A stretch of DNA of 64,000 bases from Polystyrenella longa (GTDB lineage Bacteria > Planctomycetota > Planctomycetia > Planctomycetales > Planctomycetaceae), in the NCBI RefSeq assembly GCF_007750395.1, contig NZ_CP036281.1, positions 3,185,001 through 3,249,000 of the forward strand, read 5' to 3'. The position numbers and the translations under genes are program-made. The notes beneath the pieces are model-generated. The model was not told the origin of the DNA and did no database searches. It was given only the letters and a program-made list of their open reading frames with translations. This document shows positions 45,211 through 55,361 of the stretch, piece after piece (within the stretch, counting starts at the first letter, position 1; every line of letters starts with the position of its first letter).

Positions 45211-46902
45211 CTATTCTGAAATCACAAACTCTGGTTTTTCATTCGCCGGAGGAGCACTTTCCGGTTGAAACAATTGGAAGTCAATTTCCCTGACCTCAGT
45301 CTCAGCCTCAACCATAGGCTCGATGAAAGTTGGGGCGTCCGGAAATGTTTCAAAAGAAGGCGTCGGAATGACCTCGGAATCAGTGTCTACTTCTGGGTCA
45401 GATAGACGCAATTCCCATCCGCCACCAAGTGATCGATACACGGTGATCAAGCCGAGAGCGATATCTCCTTGAGCCTGAGCTAACAAATTCTGTTGCTGTA
45501 CCAGGAACTGCTCCGCTACGAACACAGACGTGAAATCAATGACGCCTGCGTTGTATTGTGCGGAGGCCAAGGTTACGGCACGTTCGGCTGCCGCGACGCT
45601 GGCCGTGAGGTGTCTAGCCGACACTTGAGAGTTCAAATAATTGATGATTCCATTCTCGACTTCACGGGCGGCAACCAGAACTTTTTGCTGATAAACGGCC
45701 ACCAGTTCTTGTGTTTTAAATTCTTGAAGGCGCACATTATTCGCGATGCGTCCGTAGTTTAGAATATCCCAATTGAGTCCCGGTGTGATTTGCCCGATAC
45801 CGCTCCGTGGTCCGAAGAGGAGATCTAGATCCTTTGCCTGGTAGCCAATGTTTCCACTAATAAAGAAGTTGGGATAAAAGTCGGCTTCTGCGACACCGAT
45901 CTGGGCATTTTGAGCAGCAATGAATCTTTCTGCGGAGCGAAGATCCGGTCTGCGGCGAATCAAATCTGCGGGAATACCCACAAGTACTTCGGGGGGAGAT
46001 TCAGGGATTGGGGCCTTGCCAAGCATCTCGGCCAGATCGGTCGGTGGCATGCCCAACAAGACACAGAGTTGGTTTTGTGTCACTCGGACGCCAGACTCGA
46101 CAGTCGGAATGGTCGCCTTCAGTTGTTCCAAAAGTGAAGTTGCCTGGACTGTCCCCAATTCATTGGTCTGCCCCGCCTCCCATCGCTCCGTAGCAATTTT
46201 GAGTGTGGCTTCCTGCAGACTGATGTTCTGCTCCAAATACTGGAGTTGTTGCTGAAGGACTCGATAGGTGACATAGGTGGAAGCGACATCGCCGATTAGC
46301 GAAACCATGACATTATCGTAATCATCAACCGAAGCATCGACAACGTCGTCAGTTGACTCGATGATGCGACGAATCTTACCCCAGAAATCAATTTCCCACG
46401 TGGCGCCAAAAGTGGCGTTCCAGGTACTGAAGCTTCTTATGGGAGATGGGATCGCGACATTCTTGCTCGTTTGTGTGCGGGTGTACGATCCGTCAATCGA
46501 TTGACTTTGCGGAAACAGAGTTCCGACGGCAATCGCTTTTTGAGCGCGGGCCTCGAGTACACGAATACTGGCTACTCGTAAATTCACATTCTGCTCGTAA
46601 GCGGTCACGATCAGATTGTTAAGTACAGGATCGTCGAAGGCCGCCCACCAATCGCTATAATTCGGTGAGGCGTTGCTAACGCCGACTTTGCCCGAGTCGA
46701 TCCATGCATCTGCCAGTGGCGCTGGTGGACGTTGATATTCCGGCCCCACTTTGAAACCGTTATGCACAAACTCTTGGAGCGTTGTCGAGCAACCACTCAA
46801 GAGCGTCAAGCTAAGTACCCATGTCACTAGCAAGTTCTGGCGCAGCGCTCGTCGGTTCAATGACTTCTTGTGTTTTGAATGTAAAGATTTACAAGAAGTC
46901 AT
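45211..46902 (-). CDS. Outer-membrane efflux factor, NodT/TolC-like lipoprotein
   Basis: A 563-residue protein from the ATG at 46902 (GGA about 6 nt upstream); the longer start at 46935 is less likely. The lipobox LTLLSGC is followed by the RND outer-membrane factor opening KVGPEYQRPPAPLADAWIDS, then YSDWWAAFDDPVLNNLIVTA. Two repeats of long alpha-hairpins follow, with VGIPADLIRRRPDLRSAERF and AQIGVAEADFYPNFFISGNI, the standard NodT-family signature. The C-terminal 80 residues beyond the barrel are extra, acidic and probably disordered. It should form the outer-membrane channel of a tripartite pump with the HlyD protein upstream. Confidence 0.92.
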   Translation of the reverse strand: MTSCKSLHSKHKKSLNRRALRQNLLVTWVLSLTLLSGCSTTLQEFVHNGFKVGPEYQRPPAPLADAWIDSGKVGVSNASPNYSDWWAAFDDPVLNNLIVTAYEQNVNLRVASIRVLEARAQKAIAVGTLFPQSQSIDGSYTRTQTSKNVAIPSPIRSFSTWNATFGATWEIDFWGKIRRIIESTDDVVDASVDDYDNVMVSLIGDVASTYVTYRVLQQQLQYLEQNISLQEATLKIATERWEAGQTNELGTVQATSLLEQLKATIPTVESGVRVTQNQLCVLLGMPPTDLAEMLGKAPIPESPPEVLVGIPADLIRRRPDLRSAERFIAAQNAQIGVAEADFYPNFFISGNIGYQAKDLDLLFGPRSGIGQITPGLNWDILNYGRIANNVRLQEFKTQELVAVYQQKVLVAAREVENGIINYLNSQVSARHLTASVAAAERAVTLASAQYNAGVIDFTSVFVAEQFLVQQQNLLAQAQGDIALGLITVYRSLGGGWELRLSDPEVDTDSEVIPTPSFETFPDAPTFIEPMVEAETEVREIDFQLFQPESAPPANEKPEFVISE

Positions 46903-47193
46903 CGCGATTCCATTGCAACCGTGTTCCCAATGCACAAGGTATGCAAACGATCTACAAGTAGAATGGATTTTCTACCTACAGCTCGTGCCAACCTAGAATT
47001 CCCAATACAACAAGAATAGGGATAACGCAACCCATGGGGATTGTATCGGTTAGCACGCTCAGCCCGAATGAGATAAACCTTGCAGAAAGGCTGCAATCAC
47101 TCGATTAAATTAGAAAAGCTTGGAGCTCTGGAATCAGGTCCAAAACGACAGTTCACCCCAATTCTGGAGCAGCACTGCCAAAAAGGGCTTAAA

Positions 47194-48567
47194 CTAACTT
47201 GGAATGATGTACAAAAGCCACTTCTTCATTCGAATTGTAACCTTTGAGATGATGTGAACAGGCTTGCCATAATCGGTATAAATAGCAACCGTGCCGCCAA
47301 CTCCCAGCGGGAATTCGGGCTTCTCCTGATCCTCATCCAAAAGAATTTTCACAGCCAGATACCCTTGGGAACCGACTTGGGAGGCAAGGGGGATTGATTT
47401 GCTTGGGTCGTATTGCCCCTCGCCAGTAGCCGGAATGATCATGTCCACCTTTCCCTTGAAGAGTCGTCCGGGATAGGGATTCAGAACTAACTCGACTTCA
47501 TTGCCGGGCTGGACATTCATTAAAGAATTCTGATGAAATGATGCCGCGATGAAAGTCTCTTCCGTGTTGATGAATGTCCCGGCAGCTGCCAAAGGCATTG
47601 GCACCAGCATGGTGCCCTCCTGGACAGTCCAATTGACGACATAACCATCTGCTGGCGCAAACATTTTGCATTGTTCCAAGTTGAATCGAGCGTTACTGAC
47701 CTGCGACTCGGCGACTTGAATATTACTTGTGGCCATTTTCGTAGCGAACAGTGCCTGACTTTCTGTGGCATGAGCCTGTTGCAAGGCGGCTTGAGCTGCA
47801 CCGAGTCGAGCTTCCGCTTGTTGCTGTGCAGATTGAGACTGAACAAGACTTGCCTCAGCCTGCTGGAGTGTGGCCTGTGCCTCATTGACAGCACTTTCCG
47901 CCGCCTCAAGGGCCGCGTCCGCTGCCTCGCGACTTTGAATGGTCTGAGTAACACGAAGCGAACTGATCGCACCTGCGTCCGTATTCTGAAGTTTAACAGC
48001 AATTTGCTCTTCCGTTTTCGCCAATTCATCCGCAGCCTTGGCTTTGACGACACCTGCCTGGGAACTGGCGACCGCTGCTTTGGCTCTGGTGATGCCTGCC
48101 AAGGCACTGGAAACCACCGCTTTAGATTGGCTGATCGCTGCATTGGCCTGTTGGATTTTAGCCTCGGCACTCGCCACACCGGACTTGGCAACAACGACAC
48201 CAGATTTAGCTTGATTAAGCCCTTCTTCCGAAACGTGAAGTTGAGCAACCGCTTGGTCAAGGGCGTACTGATACGGCGCTGGATTAATCTCAAGAAGCAA
48301 GTCGCCCTTCTTCATCGGTACGTTCGCCTGAGCATGCACCTTAGTGACTTGTCCCTTCACATAGGGCACGAGTTGAACGACGTATTGAGTCGTGACAGCG
48401 CGAGGAGTAACTGGTGCGCACAGAGTCCAGGCAACGGCTGGTCCACCGATAACGAAAAGGCCAGCCACCACCACTATCGCAATCGGATATGGTTTTGGTT
48501 TCAGCAACTTCAACTTGAAGAGCAAAGTCACCACAGCCACATAAATGATCAGCATGAAAGCAATCAC
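47194..48567 (-). CDS. HlyD-family membrane fusion protein (EmrA/YiaV-like)
   Basis: A 457-residue protein starting at GTG 48567 (AGGA about 9 nt upstream). Two hydrophobic N-terminal segments (about 2-17 and 27-46) precede a lipoyl-like half (VPYVKGQVTKVHAQANVPMK, KGDLLLEINPAPYQYALDQA). A very long Ala/Gln-rich coiled-coil hairpin occupies about 90-290. A second lipoyl half (CKMFAPADGYVVNWTVQEGT) and a beta-barrel (GNEVELVLNPYPGRLFKGKV) follow. It would bridge an inner-membrane component to the outer-membrane factor 290 bases downstream. The adjacent DUF3302 protein is its usual partner, as in E. coli YiaV-YiaW. Confidence 0.9.
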   Translation of the reverse strand: MIAFMLIIYVAVVTLLFKLKLLKPKPYPIAIVVVAGLFVIGGPAVAWTLCAPVTPRAVTTQYVVQLVPYVKGQVTKVHAQANVPMKKGDLLLEINPAPYQYALDQAVAQLHVSEEGLNQAKSGVVVAKSGVASAEAKIQQANAAISQSKAVVSSALAGITRAKAAVASSQAGVVKAKAADELAKTEEQIAVKLQNTDAGAISSLRVTQTIQSREAADAALEAAESAVNEAQATLQQAEASLVQSQSAQQQAEARLGAAQAALQQAHATESQALFATKMATSNIQVAESQVSNARFNLEQCKMFAPADGYVVNWTVQEGTMLVPMPLAAAGTFINTEETFIAASFHQNSLMNVQPGNEVELVLNPYPGRLFKGKVDMIIPATGEGQYDPSKSIPLASQVGSQGYLAVKILLDEDQEKPEFPLGVGGTVAIYTDYGKPVHIISKVTIRMKKWLLYIIPS

Positions 48568-48578
48568 AGCTTCATATC

Positions 48579-48890
48579 CTACTTAGTCTGGAGTTTTTTG
48601 ATGGTGGCTTCCAAGGCATCAACTTGAGTCTGCATTTTTTCAAGTTGTCCTTGAGAGTCTTGAGTGGGGACCGAGTGAGGTATCACTTCAGTCGGCGTTC
48701 CGCTTGATGATGCGGGAAATGGTTTTAGAAATGCCCAGATTAAGGAGAACGGCCACAACAGGCCGAACGTAGCAACACCAAGCCAACCCGCGATAATGAT
48801 CGCAGCTGCCTGTGGATGATTTCGTTTTTTTGCGATCTGTCCCGGTAGCTGCCCCAATGTGACCACTATGACCACAACCGTAGTCAGCAA
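48579..48890 (-). CDS. DUF3302 (YiaW-like) inner-membrane protein
   Basis: At least 103 residues with the DUF3302 core GQIAKKRNHPQAAAIIIAGW and LLWPFSLIWAFLKP, plus a C-terminal coiled coil (QLEKMQTQVDALEATIKKLQ). The TTG at 48890 is the first usual start, but it leaves the first membrane helix short. The frame stays open upstream and encodes DVFDIFAFVVIGVLL, which matches the family N-terminus, preceded by an ATC at 48932 with GGGAG about 8 nt upstream. The natural start may therefore be ATC, or an ATG altered by mutation or sequence error. It is immediately upstream of its HlyD partner. Confidence 0.82.
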   Translation of the reverse strand: MLTTVVVIVVTLGQLPGQIAKKRNHPQAAAIIIAGWLGVATFGLLWPFSLIWAFLKPFPASSSGTPTEVIPHSVPTQDSQGQLEKMQTQVDALEATIKKLQTK

Positions 48891-48932
48891 AACTCCGATG
48901 ACGACAAAGGCGAATATATCAAAGACGTCGAT

Positions 48933-49333
48933 TGTACTTCTCCCAGCGATAAATACACTACGCTCGGGTGGTGCTAATGCTTAGACCCTCCCCGGCCTAC
49001 ACAATATAAGTTAGAAACATAGTATTTGCGAGCAATGATTGTTTTGCTTTGTGAATAGTTCATTTTTTGGTTCGCAGAAGATGCATAAATAGATCGTCAC
49101 TCCAGACCCATTTCTGAATCCACTCGTAGAAGGGAACACTTCAGAAGAAAGTCAGGTAAGTGCCATCTAATCACTGAACAGTCTGTGACTGTGATTGTTT
49201 AAGAGACTGTTACACCAGGTCACTTATTCTTCCGGCATGATTTGCTTAGTTTTTTCGCGATGATTTGTCGCTTTATTTGAAATGTAGGTTCTCAATAAGA
49301 GGGGATAGGTGCCAGGAGAACCCAAAGCACAGA
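48933..49333. other. Gene-free stretch between the efflux operon and the pseudogene cluster
   Basis: About 400 bases without a coding-like frame or clear hairpin. It should contain the promoter of the minus-strand efflux operon. Confidence 0.4.
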
Positions 49334-49897
49334 TCATTTGGACAAATCGACCAGTCTTAATCGTAATGCATTCCCGATCACAGAGACGCTGCTGAAGCTC
49401 ATCGCTGCGGCGGCAATCATGGGGCTGAGGAGGATACCGAAGAAGGGGTATAACAATCCCGCTGCGATCGGAATGCCAAGCGTGTTGTAAATGAACGCGA
49501 AGAAGAGGTTCTGGCGAATGTTGCGCATGGTCTTCCGGCTAAGCAATACCGCTGCGGCGACGCCCCGCAAGTTCCCACCTACCAATGTCACACCTGCTGA
49601 GTCGATGGCTACACCAGTGCCTGTTCCCATGGCGATGCCCACATTTGCTTCTGCAAACGCAGGAGCATCGTTGATACCATCGCCCGCCATGGCGACTTTT
49701 TTTCCCGTCTGCCTGTTGCTGCTTCACAAACTGATGTTTCTCTTCTGGTGAAACATTTGCGTGAAATTCGTCGATGCCCAGTTTCTGTGCGACTGCTTTT
49801 GCCGTAGCCTCCGCATCGCCTGTGAGCATCACCACTTTCAAACCCAGGAAATGCAATGCTTCCAGAGCATCGGGAGTACTCACCTTGACCGGAGCTA
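49334..49897 (-). pseudogene. C-terminal remnant of a heavy-metal P-type ATPase
   Basis: Two overlapping frames together encode the C-terminal third of a CopA/ZntA-type ATPase: [40 protein letters not shown], then, after a frameshift, [37 protein letters not shown] and the last two membrane helices. The shift lies in a run of seven T (49697-49703), where six would restore [10 protein letters not shown]. The gene is cut off at about 49897, where homology switches abruptly to a plus-strand DUF1553 gene. The phosphorylation site DKTGT and all metal-binding parts are missing, so it cannot be active. Confidence 0.9.
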
Positions 49898-50614
49898 CTC
49901 GACTGGTTAGCGACGCGATTTATAGAATGCGGCTATTCGGTAAAAACGATACACCGACTGACCCTAAGCTCTGCGGCGTATCGACGATCTTCTGGGTTCA
50001 ATGGTTCCGCATATAAAAAAAGATCCCGAAGCCCGTCTCCTCTGGAGATTTAATCGACGACGTTTAAGCGCCGAGGAAATTCGGGATGCCATGCTGGCGG
50101 TGAGTGGTAATCTGGATTCCAGCATGGGGGGCGAGCACCCATTCCCGAAAGTCGAGACTTGGGGATTCACCCAGCATAATCCTTATTACGGCGTCTATCC
50201 AACGAATCGCCGCAGTGTCTATTAATGCAGCAACGACTGAAACGACATCCGTTTCTAGGCCTGTTTGATGGTTCCAATACGAACGCGAGCACTGCTCACC
50301 GAGAACTGACAACAGTTCCAACTCAGGCTCTCTATCTGATGAACAACAAGTTCGTCCACGAACAGGCTACGGGACTCAGAAAACGCCTGTTTGACATGGC
50401 AATAAATGAGGAGCAGCGAATACCAATCGCATTTGAGCTGGTTCTTTCCAGAAGTCTCTCTCTCGACGAGCAAAACGAGACGAGTCTGTTTCTCAATAAT
50501 TATCGAGACGTAGCCAGAGAAACTGGGACTAACGACGCTGAATTAGAAAATATCGCCTGGGAAGCCTACCTGAGGACATTATTGACTCGTAACGAATTTC
50601 TTTTTGTAGACTGA
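49889..50614 (+). pseudogene. 5'-truncated, frameshifted DUF1553 (PSD1-associated) gene
   Basis: Begins at the junction with [20 protein letters not shown] and [15 protein letters not shown], the classic DUF1553 entry. A frame change occurs in a run of seven A (50015-50021), giving [20 protein letters not shown] and [15 protein letters not shown] second shift lies near 50222, where a missing T would turn VY-stop into [20 protein letters not shown]. It ends NEFLFVD at 50614. The normal cytochrome-like PSD1 and DUF1549 parts are absent. In planctomycetes this gene pairs with a DUF1501 gene, and indeed the decayed DUF1501 gene follows after six bases. Confidence 0.9.
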
Positions 50615-50620
50615 ACATCG

Positions 50621-52023
50621 ATGAACAGTCTGAACGAACGACGTCATTTTCTAAAGCAGGCTAGCGGCCGGTTGGGATCAATTGCGCTTGCCGCCATACT
50701 TGCTGATGAAACACAGGCTGCGACAGGAACACAGTCCACGGATCCTCTGGCAGCCATAGCACCACCTTTGGTTCCGAAGGCGAAGCGTGTAACTTTTTTG
50801 TATATGACTGGTGGCGTTTCGCATGTCGATTCATTCGATCCCAAACCGCAGTTGTTTGAGAATCATGGCAAGAATATCACTGTAGATAACTGGCAGGGTA
50901 AGACTGGAGAATTTTCCGCTACTTGAAATAGCCCAACTGGAAATTTCAACCGGGAGGTGAGAGCGGCATCGAAGTCAGTGATCTTTTTCCCCACATGCAC
51001 AGTGTCGTCGATGACCTCGCCATTATCCGCTCGATGGAAACGGATCCTACCAATCACTACGAAAGCACTCTGGGAATGCATTGCGGCTCTTGGACCTTTG
51101 CTCACCCCAGTATCGGCTCGTGGATCAGCTATGGTCTAGGTACTGTCAATCGAAACCTGTCCTCATTTGTGGTCGTCGCACCTCAGGCTCCCTATGCAGG
51201 CACTCAAACCTGGAGAAGCGATTTCCTGCCAGGTTCACATCAGGGAACACATTTCATTCCTGGGAATAATCCAGTTCCTAATGTTGAACCGCGAATGAAT
51301 TCCAGACTACAGAAATAGGAACTCAACCTACTGAAACATGCAAACGAACGGCACTCGTCCGATCGTCCTGCGGATGCCGCACTTGAAGCTCGGATTCGTT
51401 CGTATGAGACCGCCTTTGGAATGCAAACCGAAGCTCCCGGTGCTCTGAATCTCTCAGAGGAGACGGAATCAACCTTGCAGGCGTATGGCTTAGTGCCGGG
51501 ACAGAAAACTGGCTTTGGTTGGCAATGCCTGGTCGCACGTCGATTGGCAGAACGGGGTGTCCGATTTATCGAACTTATCGACGTCGGATCTTCAAACAAC
51601 TGGGACGCCCATGGTGACATGGCAACCCACGCCCCACTTGCTAAGAATGTTGATCAACCTATTGCCGCGTTGATCTCCGATCTCAAGCAGCGGGGAATGT
51701 TCGAAGACACGCTTGTTGTGTGGACAACTGAATTCGGTCGCACTCCGTAGCATGAAACGGCGAACCACCCCGGAAGAGAACATCATCATCATGTGTTCTC
51801 ATCCTGGATGGCGGGAGGCGGCTCGAAAGCGGGAATCGTCCATGGTTCCAGCGATGAGGTCGGCATGGCTGTCGGTGAGGACCGAGTACACGTTCACGAC
51901 TTTCATGCCACTATCCTGCATCTCCTTGGCCTCAATCACGAGGAACTTACATTCCGCCACGCAGGTCGAGACTACCGCCTGACCGATGTTCACGGACACG
52001 AGGTCGAGAACGTGATCGCTTAA
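50621..52023 (+). pseudogene. DUF1501 (sulfatase-like fold) gene with frameshift and two nonsense codons
   Basis: The start is intact (ERRHFLKQASGRLGSIALAA, a Tat-type leader), then FLYMTGGVSHVDSFDPKPQL. A frameshift near 50926 is followed by NWKFQPGGESGIEVSDLFPH. An in-frame TAG occurs at 51316-51318 (after MNSRLQK), and a second TAG at 51748-51750 replaces the residue after FGRTP. Downstream the frame continues (SSWMAGGGSKAGIVHGSSDE, DFHATILHLLGLNHEEL) to 52023. With the DUF1553 remnant this is a dead copy of the widespread planctomycete DUF1553-DUF1501 pair. Confidence 0.92.
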
Positions 52024-52145
52024 GCAAGAACTTAAGAGCCGAACTGAAGTAACTGTAATCCAAAAGGGTTACATGGGGACTCTCCATGCATTCCTGAGTG
52101 ATCGATCCGACATTGAGCCAGTGGTGCTTGCATCCATAATCCGAA

Positions 52146-52178
52146 CATGATTGCCTACTTGGAAAGATGGCAATCATG
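52146..52178. terminator. Candidate hairpin terminator between the DUF1501 remnant and the sulfatase
   Basis: CATGATTGCC (52146-52155) and GGCAATCATG (52169-52178) are exact reverse complements with a 13-base loop, placed between convergent genes. No T-run follows on either strand, so factor-independent termination is uncertain. Confidence 0.4.
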
Positions 52179-52180
52179 AA

Positions 52181-53722
52181 TCAGTTTTCGATTCGCTCAT
52201 CGGCATCTAATAGGCGAGTTCCTTCAAAAGGCCCCCAAATCATTCGCTTTTGGTATTCTTTCGCCTCTTTGTAAATCGCTTCGTCGAATTTAAGATTCAC
52301 TTTCGGTATTCTTGCTCCGACTTTAGTAAAGTACTGCATCATTGCAGTATGCAGCGATTTGTGCTCAGCAGGATAGTCGGCAGCAATATTTTTCACTTCT
52401 CCCTCATCGACGGATAAATCAAACATCATCGTAATATTCGGCTGTTCGTAGAAATGCAGAATCTTCCGGTTTCCGGCAACGATAGCCGAGTGGGGCATGG
52501 TGGTGCGGTAATGAGGGTAGTGAAAGTAGAGGGGACGATTCAAGAAATCATTGCCCGGTTCTTCTCCACTCATATATGACTTAAGACTGACTCCATCAAT
52601 CTCTTTCAAACTCGTCGGATCGCCGCCGGCCCAGTCGACGAAGGTGGGTAAGAAATCATACCCAACCACATTACCGGCGAAGGAAGTTCCCCCTTTGATT
52701 CCTGGTCCCTTAACAATCATAGGCACGCGAATGCCCCCTTGCCATAACCACCATTTATGTCCGTGCAGAGGTTGGTTGAGCCCTGGATAAAAGCTGTGAC
52801 GATAGCCATTGTCGGAAACGAGGATCACATAGGTATTGTCTTCAATCCCCAGCTCTTTGATGCGATGGAGAACGGCACCAATTCGACCGTCTAAATCTTC
52901 TCCCATCCCCAGCCAGACTGCCGGATCATGTTTATACGGGACCTTCCGACGCTTCTTTTTGAACTCACTATAGAAGTTTTGCACTACCGGATGATTTGCG
53001 TATTTCTTTCGAGTTTCTGGAAGGCATTCTCGGCCTTCGTGCATCGCATAATGCGATATTTGCAGATAAAAAGGTGTCTTCGCTTCAACCTGGTTCTCCA
53101 TAAACTTGATTGCCCGTCGGGTGATGCTGAACATCAATTTGGGATCATTTATGTTCTCTGGATGAATGTGTTTCGCCTGAATGGTGTTACCATCCTTGTT
53201 GTCCGTGTCGCCGTCGTGGACAGTATAACCTTCGTCCGCTGGACTACCCCGCATGTGCCATTTTCCAATGTGAGCACTGGCATAGCCAAAAGGTTCGAGA
53301 GCCTCGGGAATCGTAATCGTCTCCGGGTCAATCGTCTGATCCGACGCACAGGGCACGACAGGAAACTCAGCATACTGGCTGCTCAGGTCGTAGACCTCGT
53401 CTTTCGACGCGTTCATATAAACAGTAAATCCGTTTCGAGCTGACGACTGTCCCGTCTGCAGACAAACCCGAGAAGGAGAACATTGTGGCGCACCCGCATA
53501 GGCATTACGAAAAACCATACCTTCATTTGCCAACTTTTCAACGTTTGGCATTTCCAGAACAGGCATCGAGGAATTTGGAGCAGATTCATCCATGCGAACA
53601 GGCGATCCGTTCCAACCCCAGTCGTCGAGGAACAGCATCACAATATTCGGTGGCTCAGCTTGTGCTTTCGCGATCAGACAAAGCAACGTAAGGACAACTG
53701 TCTTAAAAGAATGGCTCGTCAT
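52181..53722 (-). CDS. Secreted sulfatase (arylsulfatase family)
   Basis: A 513-residue protein from the ATG at 53722, which gives a normal signal peptide ([17 protein letters not shown]); a start at 53764 would add 14 residues before it. N-terminal metal site: [13 protein letters not shown]. The formylglycine motif CSPSR (Cys converted to formylglycine) is followed by [13 protein letters not shown]; further typical blocks are HIGKWHMRG and [16 protein letters not shown]. Sulfatases of this type remove sulfate esters from polysaccharides and other substrates. It is followed upstream by a second sulfatase in the same orientation. Confidence 0.92.
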   Translation of the reverse strand: MTSHSFKTVVLTLLCLIAKAQAEPPNIVMLFLDDWGWNGSPVRMDESAPNSSMPVLEMPNVEKLANEGMVFRNAYAGAPQCSPSRVCLQTGQSSARNGFTVYMNASKDEVYDLSSQYAEFPVVPCASDQTIDPETITIPEALEPFGYASAHIGKWHMRGSPADEGYTVHDGDTDNKDGNTIQAKHIHPENINDPKLMFSITRRAIKFMENQVEAKTPFYLQISHYAMHEGRECLPETRKKYANHPVVQNFYSEFKKKRRKVPYKHDPAVWLGMGEDLDGRIGAVLHRIKELGIEDNTYVILVSDNGYRHSFYPGLNQPLHGHKWWLWQGGIRVPMIVKGPGIKGGTSFAGNVVGYDFLPTFVDWAGGDPTSLKEIDGVSLKSYMSGEEPGNDFLNRPLYFHYPHYRTTMPHSAIVAGNRKILHFYEQPNITMMFDLSVDEGEVKNIAADYPAEHKSLHTAMMQYFTKVGARIPKVNLKFDEAIYKEAKEYQKRMIWGPFEGTRLLDADERIEN

Positions 53723-53813
53723 AATCAGAATATCCTGGTAGCCGTTAGAGCGTTTGGTGGACACAGCTTGATCATCAAGAAACAGTGACGGTACGAATTA
53801 AACCGAACAGGCT

Positions 53814-55211
53814 CTAGTCTTCGCGTTTTCCTTCGCCGGTTTTCTCATATCGAGTTGGTAATTCGGCAACCCACTCTTCTAATTGGGCCGTCATTTGCTT
53901 CACCACTTCCGGATGCTGGGCCGCGATATTCCTGCTCTCAGAAGCATCTTCTAAGAGGTTGTATAACTCCACTGGCGTTTTCTTATTTCGTCCAGAGTGG
54001 TGTAACTTCCAGTCTCCATCTCGCATTGCTGAAGATGAACCCACCGCGCTCGTCTTCCAGTAAAGCGGCTTAACGCGTTTACGGTCCTCACCAAACCAAA
54101 CCATCGAGATGTCTTCCCCGTCAAGCTGCTGAGGAAGGTCTTGCACTCCAGCGATGGCTGCGAGTGTGGGCAACCAGTCGATAAAGGATGTTATATTTTC
54201 GGTATCGATCCGGCCCGCTTTAACGTGCCCGGGCCAACGTACAATAAAAGGCACTCGTGTTCCGCCCTCGAACTGGGTATGTTTTCCACCTCGAAATTCA
54301 CCGGCATAACCGAGCATATTCTTGGAATATTTCCGGACCTTCTTTTTATTGTGCAACACCGGTGCTGGACCATGGTCGCTGGAGAAAACGACGATCGTAT
54401 TTTCCCGCAATCCGAGTTCCTCAATTGTCTTGAGAATTCGGTCCACATTGAGATCGATCTGGTAGACATCGCCGAGGTACTGTCGCATAGATTGATTTAA
54501 GTCCATGTTGATCTGAAAGCTTTCATCGAACTTGTGTTGCATCGTCGCCGAAAACTTCTGACGATTGACATTCAGATCGCTGAATTCAGAAGCGAGCCCC
54601 TCAGCCGTATCAACAGGAAAGTGAGTCGCATGCCCCCAGATATTCACATAGAACGGGCTCTCTTTATTGGTCTTGATGAATTCGATCGCGGCTGTGGTTA
54701 AGTCGTCGTCACGACCGGCTGTCTCAGAACGACTCTTCCCGATCACATCAACCATGTCGAGACCGTACGTACCGGCCTCTGATTTGGGGCCGATATGCCA
54801 TTTTCCGAAGTGCCCTGTTGCATAACCTTGAGCCTTCAACATCTCGGTAATGGTGGTTCGCTCTCCGAACCCGAAATCAGCCGTATACTTTGAAAAGCGT
54901 GCTGGGAAAAGGCCTGTCATCAACCCAGTTCGGCTGGGATTGCACGTCACCCCGGTCACGTAGTGCTGCGTAAAGCGAGTACCCTCTCTAGCCAGTTGGT
55001 CAATAGCTGGAGTCCTTGCATGAGGATGACCATAACATCCCAGGTCAGCATATCCTAGATCATCGGCTAAGATGAACACAATGTTTGGCGGCGTGTCTGC
55101 AAACGCGAAAGAGCCAGACCAAAGAAACGGTACTATTGCCGTAAAGAAATGCAGCAGATTCTTGATTTGATGCGGCACGAATCCATCAGATGGGCAGGTG
55201 GTTTTTGTCAT
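53814..55211 (-). CDS. Second secreted sulfatase
   Basis: A 465-residue protein. The signal peptide is slightly long (FFTAIVPFLWSGSFAFA, cleavage near residue 38). Motifs: PNIVFILADDLGYADLGCYG, formylglycine motif CNPSR followed by TGLMTGLFPARF, then ATGHFGKWHIG and TIVVFSSDHGPAPVLHNKKK. AGGAAA lies about 4 nt before the ATG. It is about 90 bases upstream of the first sulfatase start and clearly a different subfamily (CNPSR versus CSPSR), so the two probably cut different sulfate groups. Confidence 0.92.
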   Translation of the reverse strand: MTKTTCPSDGFVPHQIKNLLHFFTAIVPFLWSGSFAFADTPPNIVFILADDLGYADLGCYGHPHARTPAIDQLAREGTRFTQHYVTGVTCNPSRTGLMTGLFPARFSKYTADFGFGERTTITEMLKAQGYATGHFGKWHIGPKSEAGTYGLDMVDVIGKSRSETAGRDDDLTTAAIEFIKTNKESPFYVNIWGHATHFPVDTAEGLASEFSDLNVNRQKFSATMQHKFDESFQINMDLNQSMRQYLGDVYQIDLNVDRILKTIEELGLRENTIVVFSSDHGPAPVLHNKKKVRKYSKNMLGYAGEFRGGKHTQFEGGTRVPFIVRWPGHVKAGRIDTENITSFIDWLPTLAAIAGVQDLPQQLDGEDISMVWFGEDRKRVKPLYWKTSAVGSSSAMRDGDWKLHHSGRNKKTPVELYNLLEDASESRNIAAQHPEVVKQMTAQLEEWVAELPTRYEKTGEGKRED

Positions 55212-55361
55212 GGTTTCCTGGGTCCTGAAGAGTACTCAAAAGAGATCGGTGTATTCTACATACAAAGATCCCTCAAAAACCATCACTCCTCAGACATGCA
55301 ACATGTAGAAATCAGATAGATTTTGTATCGACTGAAATCTTCAGACGACGATCATGTGATC

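Noticed and set aside
47671-48627. Plus-strand frame of 318 codons
   Set aside because: Antisense to the HlyD coiled coil; the periodic Cys/Arg/Leu composition is produced by the Ala/Gln-rich repeats on the other strand.
48882-49330. Possible additional small gene upstream of the DUF3302 gene
   Set aside because: No frame with a usual start and ribosome-binding site; the only coding-like sequence is the N-terminal extension of DUF3302 itself.
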